Virus record (IMG/VR): IMGVR_UViG_3300046458_000167
Location: 1-46,737 of that record
DNA: 46,737 bases
From: a virus
Direction: 5' to 3' (one strand)
The notes beneath the pieces are model-generated. The model saw only the letters and a program-made list of their open reading frames with translations, did not search any database and was not told the DNA's origin. Shown in pieces: positions 1-6,725 of the stretch (position 1 is its first letter; each line of letters starts with the position of its first letter). A program made the translations under genes and the position numbers.

Positions 1-357
1 ATGCTGGAACCAAGTCATAACGACGAGCTACCGCCTATTCCCGGCAAACGCTACTTCACCATCGGTGAAGTCAGCGAGCTCTGCGCGGTAAAACCGCACG
101 TTCTGCGTTATTGGGAACAGGAATTTCCTCAGCTCAACCCGGTCAAGCGCCGCGGAAACCGCCGGTATTATCAGCGCCAGGACGTGCTGATGATCCGGCA
201 GATCCGCGCGCTGCTTTACGATCAGGGCTTCACCATCGGCGGGGCGCGTCTGCGCCTCTCCAGCGATGAGGTCAAAGACGATTCCCTGCAATACAAGCAG
301 CTGATCCGACAGATGATTGTCGAGCTGGAAGATGTTCTGGTAGTCCTGCGCAAATAG
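1..357 (+). CDS. MerR-family transcriptional regulator (host gene flanking the prophage)
   Basis: This 118-residue protein has an N-terminal MerR winged helix-turn-helix. The segment at about residues 17-40 (YFTIGEVSEL, then KPHVLRYWEQEF) carries the helix-turn-helix, and the wing RRGNRRYYQRQDV follows. The C-terminal part is a short helix with no cysteine sensor, so a metal-responsive role is unlikely. In Pseudomonas an equivalent gene lies between ihfA and tRNA-Pro. ihfA would be just left of the window, so this is context knowledge and not seen here. The ATG is the first base of the window, so no ribosome binding site can be checked. The DNA target is unknown. Confidence 0.9.
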   Translation: MLEPSHNDELPPIPGKRYFTIGEVSELCAVKPHVLRYWEQEFPQLNPVKRRGNRRYYQRQDVLMIRQIRALLYDQGFTIGGARLRLSSDEVKDDSLQYKQLIRQMIVELEDVLVVLRK

Positions 358-446
358 GCGGTTCCATCAAATACTTCCATCTTTCAAAAGCTTAGGGTAT
401 ATTCCTCGACGCTTTCACAAGAAGCGAAAACAGATACACGCCTAGT

Positions 447-523
447 CGGGGCGTAGCGCAGTCCGGTAGCGCACTAGCATGGGGTGCTAGGGGTCGAGTG
501 TTCGAATCACTCCGTCCCGACCA
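447..523 (+). tRNA. tRNA-Pro, anticodon GGG
   Basis: The 77-nt cloverleaf includes an encoded CCA. The acceptor stem pairs CGGGGCG with CGTCCCG (one G-U). The anticodon stem pairs CTAGC with GCTAG around the loop ATGGGGT, giving anticodon GGG, which reads CCC proline codons. The T arm contains the usual TTCGAATC loop. The 3' half from base 477 onward is identical to the prophage att core, so integration left the gene whole at the left junction. The original downstream terminator now lies beyond attR. Confidence 0.97.
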
Positions 524-526
524 TAT
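477..526 (+). other. attL core (50-bp direct repeat, left copy)
   Basis: The repeat runs from the anticodon stem of tRNA-Pro to three bases past CCA. It is identical to 46202-46251, and the sequences diverge at the next base on both sides (527 A against 46252 T). The offset of 45,725 is constant at both ends. This is the typical att core of a tyrosine integrase that uses the 3' end of a tRNA gene. Confidence 0.95.
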
Positions 527-539
527 AATTCAATGACTT

Positions 540-566
540 AGCCGCCTTTTGGTGGCTTTGTTGTTT
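540..566 (+). terminator. Probable terminator supplied by the phage to tRNA-Pro
   Basis: AGCCGCC-tttt-GGTGGCT forms a 7-bp hairpin with one G-U pair. It is followed by TTGTTGTTT. It lies 16 bp past the tRNA on the plus strand, so it can replace the host terminator that was moved to the far side of attR. Confidence 0.55.
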
Positions 567-573
567 CTGGGTC

Positions 574-590
574 AGTGACTTTTCGAGTGA
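574..590 (+). repeat. Candidate integrase arm site, left copy
   Basis: The 17-mer AGTGACTTTTCGAGTGA recurs exactly at 46091-46107. Both copies lie inside the prophage close to the att cores, one on each attP arm. Tyrosine integrases bind such repeated arm-type sites. The role is inferred from position and identity. Confidence 0.6.
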
Positions 591-605
591 ACCTGCCGTT
601 TTTCA

Positions 606-1790
606 TCATGCGTTTCTCCTCTTCAGGATCGTCAGCGCTGGTGCGCGCGAGTCGGTTACTGATACCTTGTTTGCCGCTGCAATCAACTGATCCAGCTCTG
701 CTGCCGAGTAGTGACTGGTGATGCTTCCGTTCTTGTGGCCCAGCAATGCCTTGCGATCCTCTTCTGTCACGCCTGCTGCACGTAGCCTTCTGCCAAAGGT
801 GTGCTTGAGGTCGTGAACACGAATGCACAGGTACCCATCGTGGGCCTTGCGCAGAAACTTCTCTCCCCACTTCTTCGCCGCCCTGATTCGCGCCTTCTTC
901 CAGGCCGAATCATTCATGCGGTGAACGGTCGTTTCATTCCCATCGCCATCTGGCTTGCCAAACGGAAACACGTACAGTGCATGCTTGCCGCGCTGCTGCT
1001 CGATAACCGATTTGGCGACATCATTCAAAATCACCAAGCGCTCATCCCGGTTTTTCACGCCGGCCTTCGCGCTTCGGCCACCAAACCCGGCCGGGATCAG
1101 AAACACACTGGTCTTCAGCTCGGGTACCGGAATCTCCCAATCCCACTGTAATTTGCAAACCTCCTGCTCACGGCATCCGGTGTTCACCTTGAACAGGGCC
1201 ATCGTCTGCAGATGAGCGGGCAACTCGGCGAACAGTATCGATTGCTCATCCCAAGAGAGCGGGTAGGGCTTTCGCGCCTTCGTCTTCTCGTCCAGCAGAG
1301 AAATCATCGGCACCACGTCCAGCCACGGACGCCGCTCCTCATCCCGCCACTTCCTCGCACACAGATTCAAAACCCTGATAACGCGTTGCAGCGCTATATT
1401 CACAGTTCTGTTCGTCACAGGCCTGCCCTTTTCCGGTTCAAGCTTGGACCGGATGTAGGGTGCCAATGAGTCGTCATCTATATGGGTGAGGGGCAGGTGC
1501 CCAATAAATGGATCAAGCTGCTCCATATAGGTGGCTGAAATGTGGATGGATGCCTGATTCTTTACCTCGAGCAGGAAGCGAATCGACGCCTCCCGCCACG
1601 TCCGAACCTGCCGCACACCGTACACCTTGCGCTGGCGAAGCTTCTCCAGCATGTGGATCAGGTATTGCTCCGCTTCCGCCCGGTCACTAGTTCCAGTACT
1701 TTCTTGAATTCGTTCTCCTCGGTATTTTTTGTCAATCTTCCAGATGCCGTTCGGCATTTTCTGGAGCCCTGTAATTGCTTTTTGGGCCAT
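606..1790 (-). CDS. int: Phage tyrosine integrase
   Basis: This 394-residue tyrosine recombinase catalyses site-specific insertion at tRNA-Pro and, with an excisionase, its reversal. The N-terminal third holds an arm-binding and core-binding part (NGIWKIDKKYRGERIQEST, then a SAM-like region). The catalytic domain shows the first Arg in NTGCREQEV (about residue 207), HxxR in VHDLKHTFGRR, the second His in LLGHKNGSITSHYS, and the Tyr in SHYS. The ATG at 1790 has AAAGGAG seven bases upstream. The gene reads toward attL and its stop lies about 80 bp inside it. Its start overlaps the preceding excisionase candidate by 133 bp, so the two are translationally linked. Confidence 0.96.
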   Translation of the reverse strand: MAQKAITGLQKMPNGIWKIDKKYRGERIQESTGTSDRAEAEQYLIHMLEKLRQRKVYGVRQVRTWREASIRFLLEVKNQASIHISATYMEQLDPFIGHLPLTHIDDDSLAPYIRSKLEPEKGRPVTNRTVNIALQRVIRVLNLCARKWRDEERRPWLDVVPMISLLDEKTKARKPYPLSWDEQSILFAELPAHLQTMALFKVNTGCREQEVCKLQWDWEIPVPELKTSVFLIPAGFGGRSAKAGVKNRDERLVILNDVAKSVIEQQRGKHALYVFPFGKPDGDGNETTVHRMNDSAWKKARIRAAKKWGEKFLRKAHDGYLCIRVHDLKHTFGRRLRAAGVTEEDRKALLGHKNGSITSHYSAAELDQLIAAANKVSVTDSRAPALTILKRRNA

Positions 1791-2074
1791 TCGGTTGCTC
1801 CTTTGCCCCCGGTATGGCGCTCGCTGCGGGGATGATTGTTGACCTGAACAGCGGCTTTTTCAATTGCCCGCGCCGTAATGTAGGCATCGGCCCACTCATC
1901 CAGCTCATGCCGGTCGAACGCCACACCCTGTTTTCCGATGGGGAACTCGCGCACGTTTGGGCGCACGGTTTTGTTGAATTCGTCGCGGCACATGCCGAGA
2001 TAGCCAGGCGCGTCACCAAACCGGATGAAGCGCGGCTGGATGCTTGTCGCCTTGGCCGCAGTAGCGTTCGCCAT
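1658..2074 (-). CDS. AlpA/excisionase-like DNA-binding protein
   Basis: The product is 138 residues long. Residues 10-62 (FIRFGDAPGYLGM, then FNKTVRPNVREFPIG and AFDRHELDEWADAYI) follow the AlpA or MerR-like excisionase plan: a short helix-turn-helix, an R-x-F-P-I-G wing and an L-D-E-W helix. The rest is basic and low in complexity. The start is ATG 2074, preceded by GGAGGT at a seven-base gap. Longer in-frame extensions upstream lack a ribosome binding site. It lies directly upstream of int and overlaps it, the usual place for a recombination directionality factor. That role is inferred from fold and position. Confidence 0.7.
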   Translation of the reverse strand: MANATAAKATSIQPRFIRFGDAPGYLGMCRDEFNKTVRPNVREFPIGKQGVAFDRHELDEWADAYITARAIEKAAVQVNNHPRSERHTGGKGATEWPKKQLQGSRKCRTASGRLTKNTEENEFKKVLELVTGRKRSNT

Positions 2075-2091
2075 GTTGGCTACCTCCGGGT

Positions 2092-2607
2092 CTATGCGGG
2101 GTTGAGTGTGTTTGAATAAGCAATCAGCCTTTCCCTGACGATCTCTGCGTCGGCCTGAGCGTTTTCGATGGTCTGGTGATAGCTGCCATAGAACGTCTTT
2201 CCGAGACATCTCATCTGGACGTACCACCTTTGTTTGCGGCCATCCCAGTACACGCCGTGGATTCCGCTCCGGCTTGAACTGCTTCCATCTCTAATACCCA
2301 TGGGTCTGTTGTGACTGTTTTGCAGCGGGGTCGCCTCTCGTAAGTTCTCCCACCGGTTGTCATCCTTAACTCTGTTGATGTGATCTATATGCATCCCTTC
2401 TCCTGGATGGCTGCCAGTCATGTAGAGCCATGCCAACCTTTGTGCCTGGTGCTTGACTCGATCAATGGCGATCGTCACGTAGCCGTTCTTGTCGAACTGT
2501 CCGATTTTTCTCCTGTGGTTTGGCGGGGTGCGGGTGAATATTCCAGTGCTCGGGTCGTAATGGACCTTCTCCAACAGGCGAGCATGAGTCAGATCTCGCG
2601 TTTTCAT
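2092..2607 (-). CDS. HNH endonuclease with AP2 DNA-binding domain (homing-type)
   Basis: The product is 171 residues. The N-terminal half has an HNH-3-type nuclease core, IDHINRVKDDNRWENLR followed by QNSHN, where the D-H pair and the later N and H form the metal site. An AP2-like module follows (about residues 115-165: SGIHGVYWDGRKQRWYVQM, then FYGSYHQTIENAQADAE). This pairing is typical of free-standing phage homing endonucleases, which cut intron-less or gene-less alleles and spread by repair. The preferred start is ATG 2607, with GGGAGG 12 bases upstream. An in-frame GTG at 2637 is possible. The gene is inserted between the Cys-rich operon and the excisionase candidate, and no intron is visible. 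Confidence 0.88.
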   Translation of the reverse strand: MKTRDLTHARLLEKVHYDPSTGIFTRTPPNHRRKIGQFDKNGYVTIAIDRVKHQAQRLAWLYMTGSHPGEGMHIDHINRVKDDNRWENLREATPLQNSHNRPMGIRDGSSSSRSGIHGVYWDGRKQRWYVQMRCLGKTFYGSYHQTIENAQADAEIVRERLIAYSNTLNPA

Positions 2608-2667
2608 ACGAAATAGAGCCTCCCGCCCGCCGTACACCGGCAGGCATGTGGATAGACGGGGAAGGGG

Positions 2668-2979
2668 TTAGGTGCTTTTGCGTTTTGGCGGGGAAACTGG
2701 GTAGCTAAAGTGCATGCGGCGCTTGCCGGTGTATCCGCATTCGCTGCAGCCAGTCGAAGGGCCGCAACTGCAGCCGCCTTCGCAACCGCAACTGCAACCC
2801 GAGCAATCGAGGGTGCAGACTGCCCGCACCTCGACCTCATTGTCCTCGGTGATCACATAATTCATGCGCCGATCAAGTCTGAAGCCTGTAAGCAGTTCGG
2901 CAGCTTCATAGGTGGCGGGCTCGATCCGGAAGCCGAAGGTCGCAGCAGGGTCAGAAACCCATCGGTCAACTGTTCTCAT
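2668..2979 (-). CDS. Cysteine-rich small phage protein, unknown function
   Basis: The protein has 103 residues. The N-terminal part (residues 1-50) looks globular. The C-terminal part contains about ten cysteines in dense CxC and CxxC spacing (CTLDCSGCSCGCEGG, then CSCG and GCSECGYTGKRR). This suggests one or two zinc knuckles, or a disulphide-rich tail. The start ATG 2979 is preceded by AAGGAGGCGGC and overlaps the stop of the upstream 47-codon gene as ATGA, so it belongs to the leftward early operon. I do not recognise a named family. Metal binding is an inference from cysteine spacing. Confidence 0.7.
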   Translation of the reverse strand: MRTVDRWVSDPAATFGFRIEPATYEAAELLTGFRLDRRMNYVITEDNEVEVRAVCTLDCSGCSCGCEGGCSCGPSTGCSECGYTGKRRMHFSYPVSPPKRKST

Positions 2980-3119
2980 GCCGCCTCCTTGATTCGATCA
3001 GCAGCTGGCGCCGGCATGTACATCCCATTGCAGCGCCACACGCCGAAGTCATCGACAGTGCACTCAGCCCATCGCTCTGGGTTGCCGTACTGTGGTGGGA
3101 AGTAGACGAGGTAGGTCAT
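2976..3119 (-). CDS. Small hypothetical early protein (47 aa)
   Basis: The ORF begins MTYLVYFPPQYGNPERW and ends ADRIKEAA. Its ATG overlaps the stop of the upstream gene (3116) as ATGA, and its own stop overlaps the next ATG (2979) the same way. The ribosome binding site of the next gene lies inside its last codons. Two cysteines and several aromatic residues suggest a compact fold. Coding status rests on the perfect chain of four-base overlaps. Function is unknown. Confidence 0.65.
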   Translation of the reverse strand: MTYLVYFPPQYGNPERWAECTVDDFGVWRCNGMYMPAPAADRIKEAA

Positions 3120-3445
3120 GGCTTCCAACTCCTGCCCACTCGGAACACCATCATCAGGTTGTGATGGAGAGGCACTTTGAGCACATGGTCGAAAAACTCG
3201 CCCTTGCCAGTGATGAACCCCGTAGGCACTTTGCTTCCTGCTGCGCCGAATTCACGCCAGCATTCTTCGCCGCCGTTTTCGTCCCAATAGGCGCGCTCGC
3301 GTTTCGGGATCTCATCGTAGGTTTTCATGAACACGGAGTGATCCGGAATATCACAGATCCGGCGCCACGCCGGATGGCGCTTGCACCAGTCAGCGGCATG
3401 CTGAGAAGCTTGCTCGGCAGAGTAAAATTCTTTGGTATCGCTCAT
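3116..3445 (-). CDS. Hypothetical early protein (109 aa)
   Basis: The start is ATG 3445, with AAGGAGGCGGC in front and an ATGA overlap with the upstream gene. The product opens MSDTKEFYSAEQASQHAA, a short Tyr/Trp-rich domain (ADWCKRHPAWRRICDIPDH) follows, and the C-terminus is basic (FRVGRSWKP). The 5' extension of the ORF to 3535 lacks a ribosome binding site and overlaps the neighbour too far. I do not recognise the family. It is co-transcribed with neighbours of the leftward operon. Confidence 0.65.
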   Translation of the reverse strand: MSDTKEFYSAEQASQHAADWCKRHPAWRRICDIPDHSVFMKTYDEIPKRERAYWDENGGEECWREFGAAGSKVPTGFITGKGEFFDHVLKVPLHHNLMMVFRVGRSWKP

Positions 3446-3597
3446 GCCGCCTCCTTGCCGCGCTGCCACCAGAACCAGGCGCGGGCCATGTACCGGTCCA
3501 GATAGCTGCCATTGCTCAGACGCTGGTTCTGGCACCAGGCCAGAGTGCAGTTGTGGTCCTCGGCGTAGGCTTGTTCGAATTGGTCTCGGCTGGTCAT
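3442..3597 (-). CDS. Small hypothetical early protein (51 aa), SRDQFE type
   Basis: The start is ATG 3597, overlapping the stop of the ASCH-like gene by four bases. The product reads MTSRDQFEQAYAEDHNC at the N-terminus and ends with ARAWFWWQRGKEAA. It shares this layout (S-R-[DE]-Q-F-E start, Trp-rich C-terminal helix, then GKEA or AREA) with the product of 20296-20544 in the right operon. The two therefore seem to be distant members of one small phage family. Function is unknown. Confidence 0.65.
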   Translation of the reverse strand: MTSRDQFEQAYAEDHNCTLAWCQNQRLSNGSYLDRYMARAWFWWQRGKEAA

Positions 3598-4217
3598 GGC
3601 GTCACCCGCTTGAATTCGACGACCCAGACCCATGGGTTGGCGTCCCACGATCCGGGGCCGTTGATGGATTGCCACAGATCACGCCAGGCCGTTCGCAGAG
3701 TAGGCCTGCCTTCTACACCAGATCCCGCGTGGCACATGTCGTACCGATCTTGCCCATCGGCGAGAGCGTCCAGGTCCACGCCTTCGGATTCAATCTGGCT
3801 GTCGCTTATGTCCTGCAGGCGCTCGACGCGCACCTTGGTGATCTCCAGCTGGATGCGGCTGGCCCAGCGCGGCATGAAGATGCTCGGCCGCCACCTGATT
3901 TCGCTTTCCTCACCTTCCCAACACGGCAGCGAATCGGCTCGATAGACGATCTCAGTCTCCGCGCGATCTTCCTCAGGCACCTTTGCCTCGCGGTAGTCAT
4001 TGATGAAGTGCGTCTCGCGCAGCCACAGCCGGTCGCCCGGCTGACCATATGGGCACAGCCTGTTTGCCGCATCGGCGACGTACTCGGGTGTAAAGTCGTC
4101 CAGCCATTGCAGGCCGAGTCCCTTGACCGCCCGGCGCGTTACCGTCTTCCGGCCGTCCAGGATGGCGCGCACCATCGGCGCCGAGAACAGGATCGGTCGT
4201 TCTTTTATTGCGGACAC
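3594..4217 (-). CDS. ASCH-like phage protein
   Basis: The protein has 207 residues and opens with KERPILFSAPMVRAILDGRKTVTRR, the start typical of phage ASCH/PUA-like proteins (Pro-rich strand, then a G-R-K-T-x-T-R-R loop). Later elements fit: GDRLWLRETHF, then RWRPSIFMPRWASRIQLEITKVRVERLQDIS, then DPWVWVVEFKR-type strands (here NPWVWVVEFKRV). ASCH domains are thought to bind RNA or modified nucleotides, but substrate is unknown here. The preferred start is GTG 4217, with GGAG five bases upstream. An in-frame ATG 21 bases upstream lacks a good site. It overlaps the next gene by ATGA. Confidence 0.75.
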   Translation of the reverse strand: MSAIKERPILFSAPMVRAILDGRKTVTRRAVKGLGLQWLDDFTPEYVADAANRLCPYGQPGDRLWLRETHFINDYREAKVPEEDRAETEIVYRADSLPCWEGEESEIRWRPSIFMPRWASRIQLEITKVRVERLQDISDSQIESEGVDLDALADGQDRYDMCHAGSGVEGRPTLRTAWRDLWQSINGPGSWDANPWVWVVEFKRVTP

Positions 4218-4281
4218 ATGATCTCCTCGCCGCATACGCAGCAGGCAATAGGGATAGGGTGGGGCCGAACGGGCGGCGGGG

Positions 4282-4809
4282 TTATTGCGGGGTGGCTGAC
4301 GTCGGCATTTCGATCCAGGCGTTGTACTCGCGCAGCAACTGATCAATCGCGTTGTCAGGTATTCCGCGGCAGGCCTGCAATTCTCGAATTTCGTGTGGAG
4401 CCCCGACCAAGGCGGTGAGAACCACACGAAGCGAATGGGGATTGACCTCCAGGCTCTCCGACTTCTGGTGCTGCAGATCATCAACCCTCTGGTCTGCGAC
4501 GGTCAGGCGCTGCTGGAGTGCGGCGTTCTCGGCCTGGAGGCGGGTGACGTGGGCGCGATCAACCACTTCAACAATCTTGTACTTTCCATTTCGCGACATT
4601 TCCTCCGCTTGTAGCAGCTCAAGGAAAAACATCGAATCAGCCACAACATAGCCCAGCACTTCGACCTCCCTGCCAGCAGGCGGCACAGGGGCATCAACGA
4701 TAGCGCGCAGCTCAGTCTCTACGGCAAACCTGCCCGGCGCGACACCGGCCAATGTTTTCAAGGCAGATTCCAGCAGCGCTGCTGGGACCACTCGATATTC
4801 CTGACTCAT
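4282..4809 (-). CDS. Hypothetical early protein with coiled coil (175 aa)
   Basis: The start is ATG 4809, with AGGAGGGG five bases upstream, in an ATGA overlap with the 67-residue gene before it. The N-terminal third (MSQEYRVVPAALLESALKT) resembles the opening of Ea22-like early phage proteins. Residues about 90-118 (RAHVTRLQAENAALQQRLT) form a predicted coiled coil. The C-terminal part is helical and acidic. Such genes vary greatly between phages. No enzymatic motif is visible. Confidence 0.7.
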   Translation of the reverse strand: MSQEYRVVPAALLESALKTLAGVAPGRFAVETELRAIVDAPVPPAGREVEVLGYVVADSMFFLELLQAEEMSRNGKYKIVEVVDRAHVTRLQAENAALQQRLTVADQRVDDLQHQKSESLEVNPHSLRVVLTALVGAPHEIRELQACRGIPDNAIDQLLREYNAWIEMPTSATPQ

Positions 4810-5009
4810 AACCCCTCCTGCGGATACGTGCCCACTTCGCCCTGGTCGGCGGCGTTGGCGGCTTGGATGATTTGGCGCGCGATGTTGCGGGCCTGCTGTG
4901 GTGTGATCGGCTCGAAAGGCAGCTGGCGGAAGCTGATTACCGTGCTGCCTTCAGATGGGCTGGTGATGGTGGCGCGCACTTGGTGCTGCGCGCTTGGCGA
5001 TTCGGGCAT
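4806..5009 (-). CDS. Hypothetical early protein (67 aa) behind a paired-palindrome operator
   Basis: I chose ATG 5009 because AGGGA lies eight bases upstream. A TTG-initiated extension to 5030 would run through the palindrome. The product begins MPESPSAQHQVRATITS and contains a helix FEPITPQQARNIARQIIQAANAAD. Two perfect GTAACC palindromes sit immediately upstream (5022-5067), so expression of this gene and those after it is probably controlled separately. Function is unknown. Confidence 0.65.
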   Translation of the reverse strand: MPESPSAQHQVRATITSPSEGSTVISFRQLPFEPITPQQARNIARQIIQAANAADQGEVGTYPQEGL

Positions 5010-5021
5010 GGCGAATTCCCT

Positions 5022-5067
5022 GTAACCCAATCAGGTTACTTTTCGAGATGTAACCTCTGGAGGTTAC
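5022..5067. promoter_or_regulatory. Paired palindromic operators (GTAACC half sites)
   Basis: Two 18-bp inverted repeats lie in the gap between genes 5079-5432 and 4806-5009. The first is GTAACC-N6-GGTTAC (5022-5039). The second is GTAACCTC-TG-GAGGTTAC (5050-5067), a perfect 8-2-8 palindrome. Their starts are 28 bp apart, near three helical turns. The inner palindrome ends just before the ribosome binding site at 5009. This looks like a cooperative repressor operator pair inside the leftward operon. The binding protein is not known. Confidence 0.65.
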
Positions 5068-5078
5068 TGTGGGGTTGG

Positions 5079-5432
5079 TCAGGCGGCATCGGGCGCGTAG
5101 TCGATCCAAGTCATCTTCGTTGCCGACTTGCTCCGGGTATTAGTGGCCGGGGCTTTGATCTTTGCCCGGACGCGAACATCACGAGAGCGGCCAGCCTTTC
5201 TGACTAGATCTGCGTACTCGCGAGCGAACTGCGGCGCGTCAAACATGCTGCTCAGCTGCACAACGCGCTTGCCGTCCATGATCTTTACGACTCGATCCTC
5301 AACGGCCTGAAGCCACTGGCTCGGAGAAAGTTCGGTGCGCTGGCCCTTTTCAATCTTGAAGGAGCGCACCTTCTTCTTCGCCTCTTCGCGGGCGAAATTC
5401 TCGTTCATGCCAAACACTGCAAATGTGCTCAT
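5079..5432 (-). CDS. Hypothetical early phage protein (117 aa)
   Basis: ATG 5432 has GGAG eight bases upstream, and the site overlaps the end of the preceding gene. The product opens MSTFAVFGMNENFAREEAKKKV and is strongly basic in the C-terminal third (RSRDVRVRAKIKAPATNTRSKSATK). Small basic proteins of this opening recur in early operons of Pseudomonas siphoviruses, but I know no function. The basic tail suggests nucleic-acid contact, which is inference. Confidence 0.68.
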   Translation of the reverse strand: MSTFAVFGMNENFAREEAKKKVRSFKIEKGQRTELSPSQWLQAVEDRVVKIMDGKRVVQLSSMFDAPQFAREYADLVRKAGRSRDVRVRAKIKAPATNTRSKSATKMTWIDYAPDAA

Positions 5433-5437
5433 GGCGA

Positions 5438-5755
5438 TCACTCCAGATATTCAAGCGCTGACTTCAGCAGCTCGTTGACGGAAAGCTCTTTTTCGTCTGG
5501 CTTCATGGCTCGCTTGATGAGCGCAATGGCTTCGTCGACGCTATCTTGCAGGTCGCGCAACTCATCCTCTGAATTGCTGGCGTATTCGGCGTCCGTCTCA
5601 AGCTCATGGATTGTTTCGAGCAACTCAGCGCGCTCGGCGGAAGGATCAAGACCGCCTTCAGTGATGCGCCGGACAAGTTCGGTGGCCGCCTCTGGATCAA
5701 GCGAGGCGTAGTGCAAAAGCTCGTCGTCTTTCAAAGCATTTACGGGGAGGCCCAT
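5438..5755 (-). CDS. Acidic hypothetical early protein (105 aa)
   Basis: ATG 5755 is preceded by AGGAGATAGTC, a strong site. The 5' extension to 5782 is rejected for that reason. The product is acidic and almost all helical (LETIHELETDAEYASNSEDEL, split across two helices, then DSVDEAIALIKRAMKPDEKEL). It has no recognised domain. It overlaps nothing downstream and has only a short gap before ATG 5432. The gene upstream on the other strand (5830-6024) diverges from it, with a promoter-like element shared between them at 5781-5804. Confidence 0.65.
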   Translation of the reverse strand: MGLPVNALKDDELLHYASLDPEAATELVRRITEGGLDPSAERAELLETIHELETDAEYASNSEDELRDLQDSVDEAIALIKRAMKPDEKELSVNELLKSALEYLE

Positions 5756-5793
5756 GACTATCTCCTGAGCGGCGTGATTCAAAGTTGGGAATG

Positions 5794-5804
5794 GCCTACG
5801 CTTA
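5794..5804 (+). promoter_or_regulatory. GCCTACGCTTA element shared with the host paralogue
   Basis: The 11-mer GCCTACGCTTA occurs upstream of the plus-strand gene 5830-6024. It also occurs at 46439-46449, upstream of that gene's homologue beyond attR. The match extends to TrGCCTACGCTTA, with TTGGG close upstream in both. It may be a promoter -10 region or an operator retained with the gene. The distance to the start codon differs (25 against 75 bases). Confidence 0.4.
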
Positions 5805-5829
5805 CCGCTCCACAGGAAGGGAGAAGGTC

Positions 5830-6024
5830 ATGAGCGAAGACAGGGTTATGGCATTGACGTTGGCGCTTAAAGCGGTGCTCAACGTCGCGCGCAAGCAAGG
5901 ATTGAGTCTGGAAGACCTGACAGAGGCAGCAGCTGACGAGCTACTGCAATACAGGGCATACGACGCCGAGCATGTCCCGATGGCTATCAGCGAGATTGAA
6001 ATAGCGGCTGATGCGCTGGTGTGA
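5830..6024 (+). CDS. Small accessory protein, paralogue of the host gene beyond attR
   Basis: The 64-residue product begins MSEDRVMALTLALKAVL and ends ISEIEIAADALV. It aligns along its length with the 70-residue product of 46525-46737 (MSEN.., LxxALKA, GLxLxxL, EAAxxxxL, VxxAIxxIExAADA). ATG 5830 follows a purine-rich site (GGAAGGGAGAAGG). It is read against the surrounding operon and its stop abuts the stop of 6025-6621 with no gap. The independent promoter and reverse orientation fit a cargo gene expressed in the lysogen. Function is unknown. Confidence 0.72.
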   Translation: MSEDRVMALTLALKAVLNVARKQGLSLEDLTEAAADELLQYRAYDAEHVPMAISEIEIAADALV

Positions 6025-6621
6025 TCAGGCCGTGATTCGGTCGCCAATAACCCGCGTTGTGAAGGTCACGCTGTACTCAGTGGTCAGCTCAAACTCCCCT
6101 CCGCAGGTGTCGCAGTGCATGTTCTTGTCGCCGTAGTCCTCGGATTCAATGTGGATTACGGTTGCGCAGTGCGGGCACTTGCATTCGTCCTGGGCGTGAT
6201 AGTCCCACTCGTCGTAGTCGTGTTCCGCGACCTTGGCGAGTGCTTCGGCTTTGGCTGCAGCGTCCTCACGGTCCTGACATGGCTTGCAGATAAAGCCGTC
6301 AGGATGACCCCATGGTGTCTCTGTTAGGCGTGAGCGGTGGGTGCTGCAACGGATGCACACGTCATGCTTATCGCACACGCTGTAGCTGTACCGCTCGCCG
6401 CTGCCAGTGCATTTGGCACATCCAGATACCCAATACCATGCTCCGTCGATGCGCTCGGCATACAGCCCTTTCTCTGGCGCAGTCAGTTCCACATAGGGCA
6501 GACCATTCCGATGCGGCTTGCCGTGCCAGCCGTCATTCCAGATGCACTTCAACCCGCTGCGGGTACGCTCCGTCCATTCGCCGGGAATCTCCGGGATCAG
6601 AATCTTGGTGTCCTTGCTCAT
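6025..6621 (-). CDS. Multi-zinc-finger hypothetical protein (198 aa)
   Basis: The start is ATG 6621, with GGAG seven bases upstream. The first 65 residues are Trp-rich. After that come several CxxC pairs: CAKC, CDKHDVCIRC, CKPC, CKCPHC and CDTC. These suggest at least two treble-clef or ribbon-type zinc sites, the last (CPHCATVIHIESEDYGDK, then MHCDTCGGEF) resembling a classical zinc ribbon. A helical acidic linker separates the clusters. The protein probably binds nucleic acid or a host protein. No catalytic residues are evident. Confidence 0.7.
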   Translation of the reverse strand: MSKDTKILIPEIPGEWTERTRSGLKCIWNDGWHGKPHRNGLPYVELTAPEKGLYAERIDGAWYWVSGCAKCTGSGERYSYSVCDKHDVCIRCSTHRSRLTETPWGHPDGFICKPCQDREDAAAKAEALAKVAEHDYDEWDYHAQDECKCPHCATVIHIESEDYGDKNMHCDTCGGEFELTTEYSVTFTTRVIGDRITA

Positions 6622-6725
6622 GAAAAATCTCCGAACAGAATCAAGCCTCCGAAAGTTCGGTGGCGAATAGGTTGGTGGTGGGCTATACGTGGTGACCGGC
6701 ATGGGGCCGGGCACAAGGAGTGAAC

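Noticed and set aside
3432-4418. Long plus-strand ORF (328 codons)
   Set aside because: It is a GC-driven shadow of the minus-strand genes 3442-4217 and has no ribosome binding site or recognisable domain.
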